Assembly (NCBI GenBank): GCA_016188115.1
Contig: JACPIK010000002.1
Location: 1,190,077 to 1,254,076 of the forward strand
Direction: 5' to 3'
Source of the DNA: Candidatus Woesearchaeota archaeon
GTDB taxonomy: Archaea; Nanobdellota; Nanobdellia; Woesearchaeales; GW2011-AR9
DNA length: 64,000 nucleotides
The translations under genes were made by a program, and so were the position numbers. This document shows, piece after piece, positions 33,915-42,179 of this stretch. The first letter of the stretch is position 1. The number at the start of each line of letters is the position of its first letter. Below the pieces are notes generated by a model. It was not told the origin of the DNA. It saw nothing but the letters and a program-made list of their open reading frames with translations, and made no database searches.

Positions 33915-34952
33915 ATGAAACACATTATTGCTCTTGCATTTATTTTCATTATGCTCTTTGCGAGTTCTGCTCAAGCATTTTCTTTAATAGAAGTTATTAT
34001 ACCTGTTAGTTGTCAAATCTGTTTGGCATCTGGGGAGCAATGTGATGTATGTGCTTGTATTGTCCAACCCCAGCAATGTCCTGTGCTTCCTCCTCAAGAG
34101 GAGAATCAACCAGAACCAGTGCCAGGGCCTGTTGAAGAAGAAGTCATAGATCTTGTTGCTGTTGTAGATCAACCAATTCCTGAAATAAACATTTTTCAAC
34201 CTGATGATGAATTCGTCTTAAATATTGATAATGTCGTTCAAATTGATGAGGAAGAAAATGGAGGTCATGTTTTACCTCGCTTTAATCCATTCATTCGTTT
34301 TCGTGATTTGATTCTCAGAGAAGATCCAGAACCGCAGCAACCTCCTCAACAACCTCAAGATCCTTTGCAGCCAGAACCTGAGAACCAAGAACCGGTTGAT
34401 CATCAACTTGTTTTTGTTCCGTTCCCTCGTCTTGTTCCTTTCGTTCCTGATGCTCCTGCAAATGCAGGCCCTCTAGATCCCCAAGAGCCTCCAGTTGAGG
34501 AACCTCTCCCTCTAGAACCACTCCCACAAGAACCAATAATTCTGCCACCTGTTGTGGTTCCAGTTCAAAATGGTCTTGTTAATAATGTTCCTTTGCAACA
34601 TCCCGCTAAAGCTTGTTCAGAGAATAATTTTGCTCAAATTGAACGAGTATCTCTTACTCCGGAAGCTCTTCTTCCTTTTGAAGAAACTCTTTTGCACGTT
34701 ATTGTAACTGACGAATGTCAATCACGCACTAATCTGCGCGTTTCTGTCGACATTCCACAGTTAGGATTTACCCGATCTAGTTCCCAATTTGATTTAGAAC
34801 AAAATCAAGCCCAAGATATTGCCGTGCCTATCCTTATTCCATTTGATGCAAATAGTGGGGATTTTATAGTTAAAATTGTCCTCAAAAATGACTATCTGCA
34901 CCAAGTAGAATATCGCTATGTCTCCGTCGACAAATGGAGATATATTCAATAG
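33915..34952 (+). CDS. Secreted Pro-rich protein with S-layer-type C-terminal domain
   Basis: 345 residues. A signal peptide (MKHIIALAFIFIMLFASSAQA) precedes a short Cys-rich segment (CQICLASGEQCDVCACIV), a long acidic Pro/Gln/Glu-rich stalk (~60-220), and an ~110-residue C-terminal domain with 'VSVDIPQLGFTRSSSQFDLEQNQ' and 'VEYRYVSVDK'. That domain is closely similar to the end of the preceding TSP3 giant. No membrane anchor. The upstream 177-nt gap has no clear TATA box close to the ATG; a GGTGAT about 20 nt upstream is distant for a Shine-Dalgarno. Confidence 0.82.
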   Translation: MKHIIALAFIFIMLFASSAQAFSLIEVIIPVSCQICLASGEQCDVCACIVQPQQCPVLPPQEENQPEPVPGPVEEEVIDLVAVVDQPIPEINIFQPDDEFVLNIDNVVQIDEEENGGHVLPRFNPFIRFRDLILREDPEPQQPPQQPQDPLQPEPENQEPVDHQLVFVPFPRLVPFVPDAPANAGPLDPQEPPVEEPLPLEPLPQEPIILPPVVVPVQNGLVNNVPLQHPAKACSENNFAQIERVSLTPEALLPFEETLLHVIVTDECQSRTNLRVSVDIPQLGFTRSSSQFDLEQNQAQDIAVPILIPFDANSGDFIVKIVLKNDYLHQVEYRYVSVDKWRYIQ

Positions 34953-34991
34953 TAGTACCAATCTGTAACTACTAAAGAATACTAAAAATAA

Positions 34992-35008
34992 CGAAAGGTT
35001 TATATATC
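34992..35008 (+). promoter_or_regulatory. Strong promoter (BRE/TATA) of the S-layer-like gene
   Basis: CGAAAGGTTTATATATC combines a purine-rich BRE-like start with a strong TATA box. Transcription should start near 35030, giving a leader of about 80 nt before the ATG at 35111. Confidence 0.65.
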
Positions 35009-35110
35009 ACTCGCGTTTTGAAGTGGTTAACCAAACTTAGATTTTCATAAACAATTCGTGAAAACGGATTTTAAATGATACTCAAAAACGAAGATTTGGA
35101 GGAAGAAAAA

Positions 35111-36427
35111 ATGAATAAAATTGTGAGCCTTTTGGCAGTAATGCTTGTAAGTCTCCTCAGTGTTTCCTTGGTTAGTGCTTTTGTGCCAGGCGAAGTGACT
35201 GTTGAGAGTGTTGAAGTAAATGATGTAGATGTTGACCTTCTTACTCAAGCAGAAATCGAAAACAGCAATGTTGATCTCGAATCTGGTCTTGTTATTGATG
35301 AAGGCGAAGAACTAGAAGTTAAATTAGTTCTTGAATCCACTACCAATGCAGAACGTATCCAAGTAGAAGCTGAAGTTCGTGGTTACGAATATGACGATTA
35401 TGAAGACATCTCCGATCGTGTGCATGTTTTTGACCTTGAAGGTACCGTTGATGCTCCTGCACGTAAAAGAGTTACTCTTAAGATGAATATGCCTGATCGC
35501 CTTGAAGACGATCGCTATCTTCTTCGTGTAAGCGTTGATGACAAAGACAGCCCATCTATGATTGGTTATGTTGTACTCCAAGTAGAACCTACCCGTCACG
35601 GTCTTCGCATCAGTGATGTTGCATTTTCCCCTGGATCCACTGTTATGGCAGGTCGCTCCCTTTTAGCGAGTGTATTGCTTGAGAACTTTGGAGACAAAGA
35701 CCAAAAAGACGTTAAAGTTACCGTTGCTATGCCTCAACTTGGTGTAGAAGCTACTGAATTCGTTGACGTTGTTGAAACCGACAACCACAATGTTGATTAT
35801 GAGGACGTTCCTGAAATGTTCCTTTCCATCCCTGCAACTGCTGCAGCTGGAGATTACAATGTTGTTGTTACCGCTAAATACGACGATCTTCGTGAAACCG
35901 TAAGCAAAACCTACACTGTTCATGTTGACGCAAACGAAATGTTTCAAACTGGTCCAAACCGCTTAGTTTTAGCTGTTGGTCCTGAATCACAAACCGTTGT
36001 AGCTGGCACAACTGTAAGTTACGGCATTGCTCTTACCAACGCTGGTCGACAATCTAAAGCATATATGCTTGAAGCTGTTGCATCCGACGCTGTAGGCGCA
36101 ACCTTGAGTGAAAACCTTGTTGTTCTTGCTCCTGGCCAAAACAAAGTTGTCCGTGTTGATGTTACCCCGACCGCAACCGCACCTGCTGGAACCCATGTAG
36201 TTAACGTTGTAGTACGATCTGGAAGCGAAGAACTTGAAACCGTCGCTTTACGTGCTAACGTAGTTGCTGCATCTTCCGCTGACGCTGCTGCAAAAGACGG
36301 CTTGAGTTTACGCAATGGCCTTGAAATTGCTTTGATTATTTTGGTAGTACTCCTTGTAATCATTGGCTTGATCATTGGCTTTAGCCGACTCAAGAAAGAC
36401 GACGAAGAAGAACAAACTTACTATTAG
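35111..36427 (+). CDS. Probable S-layer protein
   Basis: 438 residues from ATG 35111, with GGAGG at the proper distance; the frame is open from 35075. A signal peptide (MNKIVSLLAVMLVSLLSVSLVSA) is followed by three beta-sandwich domains, including 'DVKVTVAMPQLGVEA' (shared with the two upstream proteins) and a NEW3/CARDB-like domain ('GPESQTVVAGTTVSYGIALTNAG'), then a C-terminal membrane helix (LEIALIILVVLLVIIGLIIGF) and a charged tail (RLKKDDEEEQTYY). Architecture, strong promoter and leader plus a narrow codon choice suggest high expression, as for DPANN putative S-layer proteins. Surface-lattice function is inferred. Confidence 0.82.
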   Translation: MNKIVSLLAVMLVSLLSVSLVSAFVPGEVTVESVEVNDVDVDLLTQAEIENSNVDLESGLVIDEGEELEVKLVLESTTNAERIQVEAEVRGYEYDDYEDISDRVHVFDLEGTVDAPARKRVTLKMNMPDRLEDDRYLLRVSVDDKDSPSMIGYVVLQVEPTRHGLRISDVAFSPGSTVMAGRSLLASVLLENFGDKDQKDVKVTVAMPQLGVEATEFVDVVETDNHNVDYEDVPEMFLSIPATAAAGDYNVVVTAKYDDLRETVSKTYTVHVDANEMFQTGPNRLVLAVGPESQTVVAGTTVSYGIALTNAGRQSKAYMLEAVASDAVGATLSENLVVLAPGQNKVVRVDVTPTATAPAGTHVVNVVVRSGSEELETVALRANVVAASSADAAAKDGLSLRNGLEIALIILVVLLVIIGLIIGFSRLKKDDEEEQTYY

Positions 36428-36450
36428 GTAAGTTAATTCTTCCTCCAAAT

Positions 36451-36470
36451 CTTTTGTTTTTTTCTTTTTT
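36451..36470 (+). terminator. T-rich terminator after the S-layer-like gene
   Basis: A nearly pure T-tract lies about 25 nt after the stop codon, followed by more AT-rich DNA; consistent with archaeal intrinsic termination. Confidence 0.45.
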
Positions 36471-36540
36471 ATACTTTTAATTTTTATATACTCTTTTTTT
36501 CTAAGCACTCATTTAAAGTTTGAAACATTGAATCTAAGCT

Positions 36541-37011
36541 ATGGATGAACAACAATTATCTCTTCAATACGTAGCGAGTGTTATATTCGCGTTTGGTATT
36601 GGGTATGCCGGTTTAAAACATAGGGGCACTATTACAACTGATCGTACCAAACATCTCAATATTTCTAATGGGGATGGGCTTGCAACAAAAATAGTTCAAT
36701 ATTATCCATCTTACAAAACCATCGCTCCGGCAGTTGATCATTGTGTTGCAGGAATTTCATGTACGACGGGTATTGGGGGCGTAGTTGGCATTACACTAGG
36801 GTCAATCTCCCCTGGTCTTGAATCTTCAGCCAGTATGGTCCCTTTCTATCTTGCAGGAGCCGCGTACACTTTCATTGATCTAGCTTGGGAATTTGAAACT
36901 TTTTTTGAAAGACCAAAAGGCCAATATCAATTAAGTGATATTCTTCAAGTGGGAGGAAGTATTGTGGGAACAGGGTCAACATTGATTATTCTCTCTAATT
37001 TATTTCAATAG
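36541..37011 (+). CDS. Small multi-pass membrane protein, unknown function
   Basis: 156 residues with about four hydrophobic segments, e.g. 'YVASVIFAFGIGYAGLKH', 'TGIGGVVGITLGSI', 'VPFYLAGAAYTFIDLAWEF' and 'GSIVGTGSTLIILSNLF'. CATTTAAAG about 28 nt upstream suggests a leaderless transcript. No family recognised. It lies between the S-layer candidate and the lipid reductase. Confidence 0.65.
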   Translation: MDEQQLSLQYVASVIFAFGIGYAGLKHRGTITTDRTKHLNISNGDGLATKIVQYYPSYKTIAPAVDHCVAGISCTTGIGGVVGITLGSISPGLESSASMVPFYLAGAAYTFIDLAWEFETFFERPKGQYQLSDILQVGGSIVGTGSTLIILSNLFQ

Positions 37012-37058
37012 TCCCATCTTTAACAACCTTTTTAAGCCAATTCTACAAGATCTAGCTC

Positions 37059-38174
37059 GTGGAAAAGAAAACTCCAGAACAAAACAAAAAGAACATCGCT
37101 ATTATTGGTGCTGGTCCCGCAGGGTGTTATGCAGCCTATCTTCTCGCTCAACAAGGTCATCAAGTAACCGTCTATGAAAATCACCCTCAAATCGGCTCGC
37201 CAGTACAATGCACTGGTCTTCTAACAGGTGATTTTGACCAATTAGGTCTTCCAACAGAACCGTTTCTTGTAAACACTATGTCTTCCATTGAAGTCAATTC
37301 TCCCTCTCATAAAGTAGAAATGACACAAAAAGAATATCTTGTTTGCCGTGTTAAATTTGATAACTATTTCGCTGACCTAGCGAGACTTGCTGGTGCAACT
37401 CTGCTCGCTAATCACACTTTTTTACGAAAAGAAGGGCAAGAACTTATTATCCATAACTCCCTAGAAAAAAAAGATTTACACATTAAACCGGATCTCGTTA
37501 TTGCTGCAGATGGTCCACTTTCTCCCACCGCAAAAGCGTATGGTTTCTATCATCCCCTACGTGAAAATTATTACGGCATACAAGCTATAGTTGAGGGCAA
37601 TTTTGCTCCAGCAAAAATTCAAACCTTTTTTAGCAACGATACCTGTCCTGGTTTGTTTGCATGGGTAGTTTCTGAATCAAAGACGCGCGCAAGAGTTGGT
37701 CTTGCAACCAAAAAAGATAGTCGAAAACACTTTGACGCATTCATGCAAAAACACAATTACAAAGCTATTGAAATGCAAGCTGGAACTATCCCTCTCTATC
37801 ATCCTGCGCAAAAACTCCAACATGAAAATTGCTATCTTCTTGGGGACGCTGCTGGTTTTGTTAAAGCAACTACACTGGGTGGATTAATACCTGCGCTTAA
37901 ACAAGCCAAAGCGTTAGCGCGTTCTATTGAATTGGGAACTTCCTACGAAGTAGAAGCAGCACCCATTGCCAAGCATCTCAAACTTCATTTACGTATGAGA
38001 AAGCTTCTCGACAAATTCGATGACAAAGATTTTGATCGACTCGTCAGATACGTTGGACAATCAAGGGTTTTGGATATTTTGCAAACACATACTCGAGAAA
38101 ATCCTTTGCCCATTATTGTCAAAGCAGGTATTCGCGAACCCAGATTTGCGTATTTCTTAAAACACATGATTTAA
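37059..38174 (+). CDS. Geranylgeranyl reductase family flavoprotein
   Basis: 371 residues, GTG start. The N-terminal Rossmann motif 'IAIIGAGPAGCYAAYLLAQQGHQVTVYE' binds FAD; 'GSPVQCTGLL' and 'LLGDAAGFVKATTLGGLIPALKQAK' are the family-specific blocks. In archaea this family saturates the geranylgeranyl chains of membrane lipids (digeranylgeranylglycerophospholipid reductase). TTTTTAAGCC upstream is a likely TATA box. It overlaps the convergent FHA gene by 4 nt. The exact isoprenoid substrate is inferred. Confidence 0.9.
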   Translation: MEKKTPEQNKKNIAIIGAGPAGCYAAYLLAQQGHQVTVYENHPQIGSPVQCTGLLTGDFDQLGLPTEPFLVNTMSSIEVNSPSHKVEMTQKEYLVCRVKFDNYFADLARLAGATLLANHTFLRKEGQELIIHNSLEKKDLHIKPDLVIAADGPLSPTAKAYGFYHPLRENYYGIQAIVEGNFAPAKIQTFFSNDTCPGLFAWVVSESKTRARVGLATKKDSRKHFDAFMQKHNYKAIEMQAGTIPLYHPAQKLQHENCYLLGDAAGFVKATTLGGLIPALKQAKALARSIELGTSYEVEAAPIAKHLKLHLRMRKLLDKFDDKDFDRLVRYVGQSRVLDILQTHTRENPLPIIVKAGIREPRFAYFLKHMI

Positions 38175-38629
38175 ACGGTTCTTTGAAATCTCAATAAAGT
38201 GAGATACGCGCACAACCCGAATTGAGTTCCATTCTCTAAAACATGAGGCTCGAACGGTTTTAATTTTCTTCCTATCCCATTTCCGATGGATTCATTAACA
38301 TATGTTCCATTCTGGCTACCTAAATCCATCAATAAATATTGAAGTGAATTGCTTGCTTTTCCAGCAACAATTAATGCATGGTTTTTAGAAACATCAATAC
38401 TTACAAATCCTAATGGGGCAGCTATGCCAGCTTCCTTAAAAGGCGTTGTCATTCTTAGAGGGACTTGTGCTAACTTCCCAGCCAAATCAGCAGTTCCAGG
38501 TTGACGACCAATAACCAAATATTCTCCCGGACTCATGGTTGTAAGATCGTAGCAAACTGTTGCATTCCCCCAAGTATTGGTTTGTTGTGTAGGAGCAGGC
38601 ACATAGAGAAAAGCGCGGTGATTTGTCAT
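38171..38629 (-). CDS. FHA-domain protein 1
   Basis: 152 residues consisting almost entirely of an FHA domain: 'EYLVIGRQPG' (the GR that contacts phosphate), 'VSKNHALIV' (S-x-x-H) and 'MDLGSQNGTYVNE' (NGT-x-V-N). FHA domains bind phosphothreonine peptides, so this is probably a signalling adaptor. A long insert separates GR from S-x-x-H. The neighbouring gene encodes a paralogue. No Ser/Thr kinase gene is visible in the window. Confidence 0.9.
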   Translation of the reverse strand: MTNHRAFLYVPAPTQQTNTWGNATVCYDLTTMSPGEYLVIGRQPGTADLAGKLAQVPLRMTTPFKEAGIAAPLGFVSIDVSKNHALIVAGKASNSLQYLLMDLGSQNGTYVNESIGNGIGRKLKPFEPHVLENGTQFGLCAYLTLLRFQRTV

Positions 38630-38701
38630 TATTCAAAAGTAGAGATAGCTGTTTTTAAATTTTATTAAAAAATCTGTATGCATCAAGTTAATGCCAGTGG
38701 T

Positions 38702-39130
38702 CTAAATTTTCTTATTTCGAAACGCCAAATCTTCTCGATCATATCCTAAACCAATTCGTGAATCTTGTCCTAACATTACTGGAACACCAGCGTGAACTCT
38801 TGTTCTATTTACCCAAGTACCATTAGTACTCTCCAAATCAAATAACCAGTATTGCTTCTCCAAAGCACCAACCTTTCCTCGCATAATTATAGCATGACCA
38901 AGAGAAACGTCTTGATCTAATAATCTAATCCCACCAGCATCCTGTGTTTCCCACGGAATATACACTAATCCTAAATCCATTGGCAAATGTCGTAATTTAG
39001 ATAGTAATGTTCCAGATCGTGGTTGACGTCCAATAATAACATAATCACCTGGGTCTAATCCCTCAAGATCATATCGTCGAGACTCATCCTCTGCAAAAAA
39101 ATGATCCAAATACACATTTGGAGTTTCCAT
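38702..39130 (-). CDS. FHA-domain protein 2
   Basis: 142 residues. The FHA motifs are 'DYVIIGRQPRSG', 'DVSLGHAIIM' (S-x-x-H), and 'FDLESTNGTWVNRTRV'. It resembles its neighbour, including the insert after GRQP, so the pair arose by duplication. GTTTTAAAT upstream of ATG 39130 suggests a separate leaderless transcript. Role as phosphothreonine reader is inferred from the family. Confidence 0.9.
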   Translation of the reverse strand: METPNVYLDHFFAEDESRRYDLEGLDPGDYVIIGRQPRSGTLLSKLRHLPMDLGLVYIPWETQDAGGIRLLDQDVSLGHAIIMRGKVGALEKQYWLFDLESTNGTWVNRTRVHAGVPVMLGQDSRIGLGYDREDLAFRNKKI

Positions 39131-39186
39131 CTAAAATAAAGTTAAAAGCAGATTTAAAACAATTGTGTAATTCTAAAAGCTAATAC

Positions 39187-39286
39187 CAGAAACAGCAGTT
39201 TCTGTGTTCCGAAAACTTGCCAATAGATACGAGAGCCGTAAAGTTCCGGACGAAGTCCGAAAATAGGTTTGAGTGGCAAGTTTTCG
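39187..39286. repeat. Large structured palindromic element
   Basis: A hairpin CAGAAAC-AGCA-GTTTCTG is followed by a larger structure with 13-bp arms (39210-39222 and 39274-39286, CGAAAACTTGCCA and its complement) enclosing an inner hairpin CGGAC-GAA-GTCCG (39247-39259). It fills most of the 186-nt gap between two minus-strand genes. The layout resembles the elements at 50778-50922. Confidence 0.75.
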
Positions 39287-39316
39287 TTACTCATTTTGCT
39301 CCATCTATTCACTGTT

Positions 39317-40081
39317 TCATTTCATCACAAATTTCTTCAAAATTGCCGCATACTCTTTAGTAAGTCCACCAAGGCGAAAGATAACGACTTCAGCAACACC
39401 TGCATCCCGTGCCAGAATTAAATCATTCTCCAACACTTTTGGATCAAGAACAGGTTCATCTCCCAGTACTCCTACTGCAATAGTTCCAAAACCAACTACA
39501 AATCGCTTGCCCCACTCATGAACGCCGCGTGTCATCTCCCGATGCATAAAATCATGCGTAAAAGGGAGCATGGAATGATACATCATCTTCATCACTGCTC
39601 TATTTTTTCTTTGATCAATTTCATAATGTAGCCCAAGCCAACGCAATATCATCATGCCTTTTTTTCCTTCAGGGAGATATTCGCACAATGAAACTTCGCC
39701 ATTATAATTCCTAATAAAATTAGAAATCAATTTTTTGTTACGCCAGAAATTCAAACCTTGTGTAACATACAGTAACGAGTTTCTTGTTGTCGGCAATTCA
39801 AGGTCTAACATAACTGGGATCTGTTTTCCATTCAATTCATCAAGCATCCGCACCAATGCTTCTCTCTTTGAAAATGGTGAAATCCAATATCCCTCTTTTT
39901 TAGTCAATACTGGCCAATATACTGCTTTTTCAATATGTTTATTCTTTTTCAAACCAGAAACAATTTTTTCAAACTCTTGAAGTGAGGATGCAGCAACATA
40001 TAATGTGGTTTTCCACGAAACAAACTTTAATCTCGCAAGATTCTGCTCTGTAGGGAATTCTTCAAAAAAGCTAATTTTCAT
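39317..40081 (-). CDS. Hypothetical protein, possible TIM-barrel partner of the radical SAM enzyme
   Basis: 254 residues, opening MKISFFEEFPTEQNLARLKFV. Alternating strand/helix segments ('IEKAVYWPVL', 'QIPVMLDLELP', 'RFVVGFGTIAVGVLGDEPVL', 'AEVVIFRLGGLTKEYAAILKKF') look like a beta/alpha barrel. It overlaps the end of the radical SAM gene by 11 nt, which argues for a joint function. I do not recognise an enzyme family; glycosidase-like or xylose-isomerase-like folds are possible. Confidence 0.7.
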   Translation of the reverse strand: MKISFFEEFPTEQNLARLKFVSWKTTLYVAASSLQEFEKIVSGLKKNKHIEKAVYWPVLTKKEGYWISPFSKREALVRMLDELNGKQIPVMLDLELPTTRNSLLYVTQGLNFWRNKKLISNFIRNYNGEVSLCEYLPEGKKGMMILRWLGLHYEIDQRKNRAVMKMMYHSMLPFTHDFMHREMTRGVHEWGKRFVVGFGTIAVGVLGDEPVLDPKVLENDLILARDAGVAEVVIFRLGGLTKEYAAILKKFVMK

Positions 40082-41186
40082 CAAGAGAAGTAAGCATATT
40101 GCCCTTTTTCTTTGTTCCGCTTTCTAAGTCTTGCAGATTTTCATAATACGTTCGAAATTTAGGTAAAATTCTCTTTTTTAGATCTTGATCAAAAGGCAAT
40201 TCGTTAACCGCTTTTTCAGCATCAATAACGGGAACGTGAGTAAAGTTACCTTGCAACACTCGTCCTGCTTTAGCACACTCTCTCTCCAACTCCAGCGCTA
40301 ACGGGCTGGCAAAATCTTTAAACACCATAAAACGGCTAAATCCATTAGCTCCAGCAGATAAATACAACGATAAGTCAGAAATTCGATCTCGTACTAATGC
40401 TACTTTAATCACCGTTGTAGGACACGCAATACGTATGCGTGCAATCCACCATGCCATATATAATGGATCAGGTGATGGCACATCTGCAAACACCGTATTC
40501 TCTTGCGGCTTAAGAAAACACAACTGTACTCGATTAATCTCATATTTTTTGATATTTTCAATAACGATCTCAACATCTTCCTTTTTCTCTCCAATGCCGA
40601 GAATAATCGTAATTAACTTATTCAATCCTTCATGTTGTAAATTCTCCAAAAACATCATGAGTGTTCTCAATGGTTTAGAAGGACAAATAAATTGATGCAA
40701 ATCAGGATCGAAAGATTCAATCGCGGAACCCATGCCTTTAATATATGGTTTAAGCTTAACAATCTCGCTTTTGGCATGCGGACCAAAGTTAAGCATGATC
40801 TTCTCCCCAAGCAACAAACTCATATTATGTGTCAACTCACATAAATAATCAACCGACTCAACACGTAAGCCGCCAGTAATATAACCAACATTCCATCCCA
40901 TAATTTTGCATAACAACGCTTCCGCAAGAACCGACTCTTGACTCCGTACTGCTTTCGCTTGCGTTCCTGGCGTATGTTTTGGCTTGGTGGAAAGATAGCA
41001 ATATTTACAATCCGCAATCGCACACGTCCAATTAATAAAAATCGAACGATCAAAATAGACCTCATTGGAAAAGTGTTGAACAAAAGCTTTCTGTGCCTCA
41101 CTTAATAGTGGTGCAAGTTCTGCTTTATTTACTACGTGGGTAGCATTATTTTGCTTAATTTGCTCAACAAAATTCATAGTATTCAT
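40071..41186 (-). CDS. Radical SAM protein with atypical CX4CX2C cluster motif
   Basis: 371 residues. The cluster motif is Cys55-AIAD-Cys60-KY-Cys63, i.e. C-x4-C-x2-C; most radical SAM enzymes have C-x3-C-x2-C. Context 'IFINWTCAIADCKYCYLSTKP', 'YITGGLRVES' (GGE-like motif) and 'GMGSAIESFDPDLH' fit a radical SAM barrel of the biotin-synthase/HmdB-like group. A conserved C-terminal extension lacks extra Cys clusters. It is coupled to the barrel-like protein downstream. Reaction unknown. Confidence 0.82.
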   Translation of the reverse strand: MNTMNFVEQIKQNNATHVVNKAELAPLLSEAQKAFVQHFSNEVYFDRSIFINWTCAIADCKYCYLSTKPKHTPGTQAKAVRSQESVLAEALLCKIMGWNVGYITGGLRVESVDYLCELTHNMSLLLGEKIMLNFGPHAKSEIVKLKPYIKGMGSAIESFDPDLHQFICPSKPLRTLMMFLENLQHEGLNKLITIILGIGEKKEDVEIVIENIKKYEINRVQLCFLKPQENTVFADVPSPDPLYMAWWIARIRIACPTTVIKVALVRDRISDLSLYLSAGANGFSRFMVFKDFASPLALELERECAKAGRVLQGNFTHVPVIDAEKAVNELPFDQDLKKRILPKFRTYYENLQDLESGTKKKGNMLTSLDEN

Positions 41187-41300
41187 ACTAATAGCCTTTT
41201 CTGGAACCTGTTTTAAAAAAGATTCGTCCCTTCCAAGAATTTCCCTATTTACCCTATCTTTACCATAAACTTCTTAAATCTCCTATTCTCCCAAGCCCCT

Positions 41301-42110
41301 ATGAAACATCCAGCCGAGAATACATCTGATCTCCATCTCTCTAAAACCCACACTGCAGAATCTGTCAATATTGATCCATTTAGTCCTCCAAAAGAAGAAA
41401 AACATCCTGCAAATTCTCCAGAATCCTATCGCGTTCATCATTCAGAATCTTCTCAATCGCCAAAAGAGAAAAACACGATTGCTCTTGTGGTAGGCGGTAT
41501 TATCATTGGCATTTTCATTCTTGTTATTGGTGGCTTTGCATTGTATAATCACTACAACCCTGCACCACAAACCATCGACGATTTGCATGCTCTTAACCTC
41601 CAAGGAGAATTATCTCCCGAAGAGGGATATATCTATAATGGATATAGTTTTGTCAAATCAGACGGCTTGTGGTGGTCAGAAATTCAAGACGACGGACGCA
41701 CAGTTAAGTTCCCATTACATTTTGGTCCGTTAGAAGTTCAAGATATTCCTATTCATGGCGGTCTTTCACCCCAATTTGAAAACGGAAGTGAAATCTTCAT
41801 TGCCATCGATCCTACTATTGAAAATAAATATTATACTTTGGCCATCTCTGAAATGAGTATTAATATTGCCAAAGGTATTGCTCGTATGCCTGTAGGGGCA
41901 TGTACACAAGAAGACCCTATCTGCGAGAATCGAACTATTATTAACTGTGACACTGCAGCAGGAAAGCCTGTTATTGAGTTTGCAGTTTCTAATATCACTC
42001 AAGTAACCTTACGTGACACTTGCATTCGCATCGAAGGCAATGACTATGATTTAACCAAAGCCGTAGATCGATTATTATATCATTGGTATAATGTGGTGGA
42101 GAAACGGTAA
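41301..42110 (+). CDS. Single-pass membrane protein, unknown function
   Basis: 269 residues. A ~55-residue charged cytosolic N-terminus is followed by one membrane helix (IALVVGGIIIGIFILVIGGFALY) and an external domain of about 185 residues with four Cys ('MPVGACTQEDPICENRTIINCD', 'LRDTCIRIEG'), likely disulfide-bonded. A 'GYSFVKSDGLWWSEIQ' segment is notable. Similar one-helix, Cys-containing proteins occur at 49808 and 50469. Function unknown. Confidence 0.72.
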   Translation: MKHPAENTSDLHLSKTHTAESVNIDPFSPPKEEKHPANSPESYRVHHSESSQSPKEKNTIALVVGGIIIGIFILVIGGFALYNHYNPAPQTIDDLHALNLQGELSPEEGYIYNGYSFVKSDGLWWSEIQDDGRTVKFPLHFGPLEVQDIPIHGGLSPQFENGSEIFIAIDPTIENKYYTLAISEMSINIAKGIARMPVGACTQEDPICENRTIINCDTAAGKPVIEFAVSNITQVTLRDTCIRIEGNDYDLTKAVDRLLYHWYNVVEKR

Positions 42111-42179
42111 TTGTCAAAAGCAATTATTACTTTTTAATGAAAACAAGATTTTAAAAACATTTTTTCTCTTAACTTAAAA

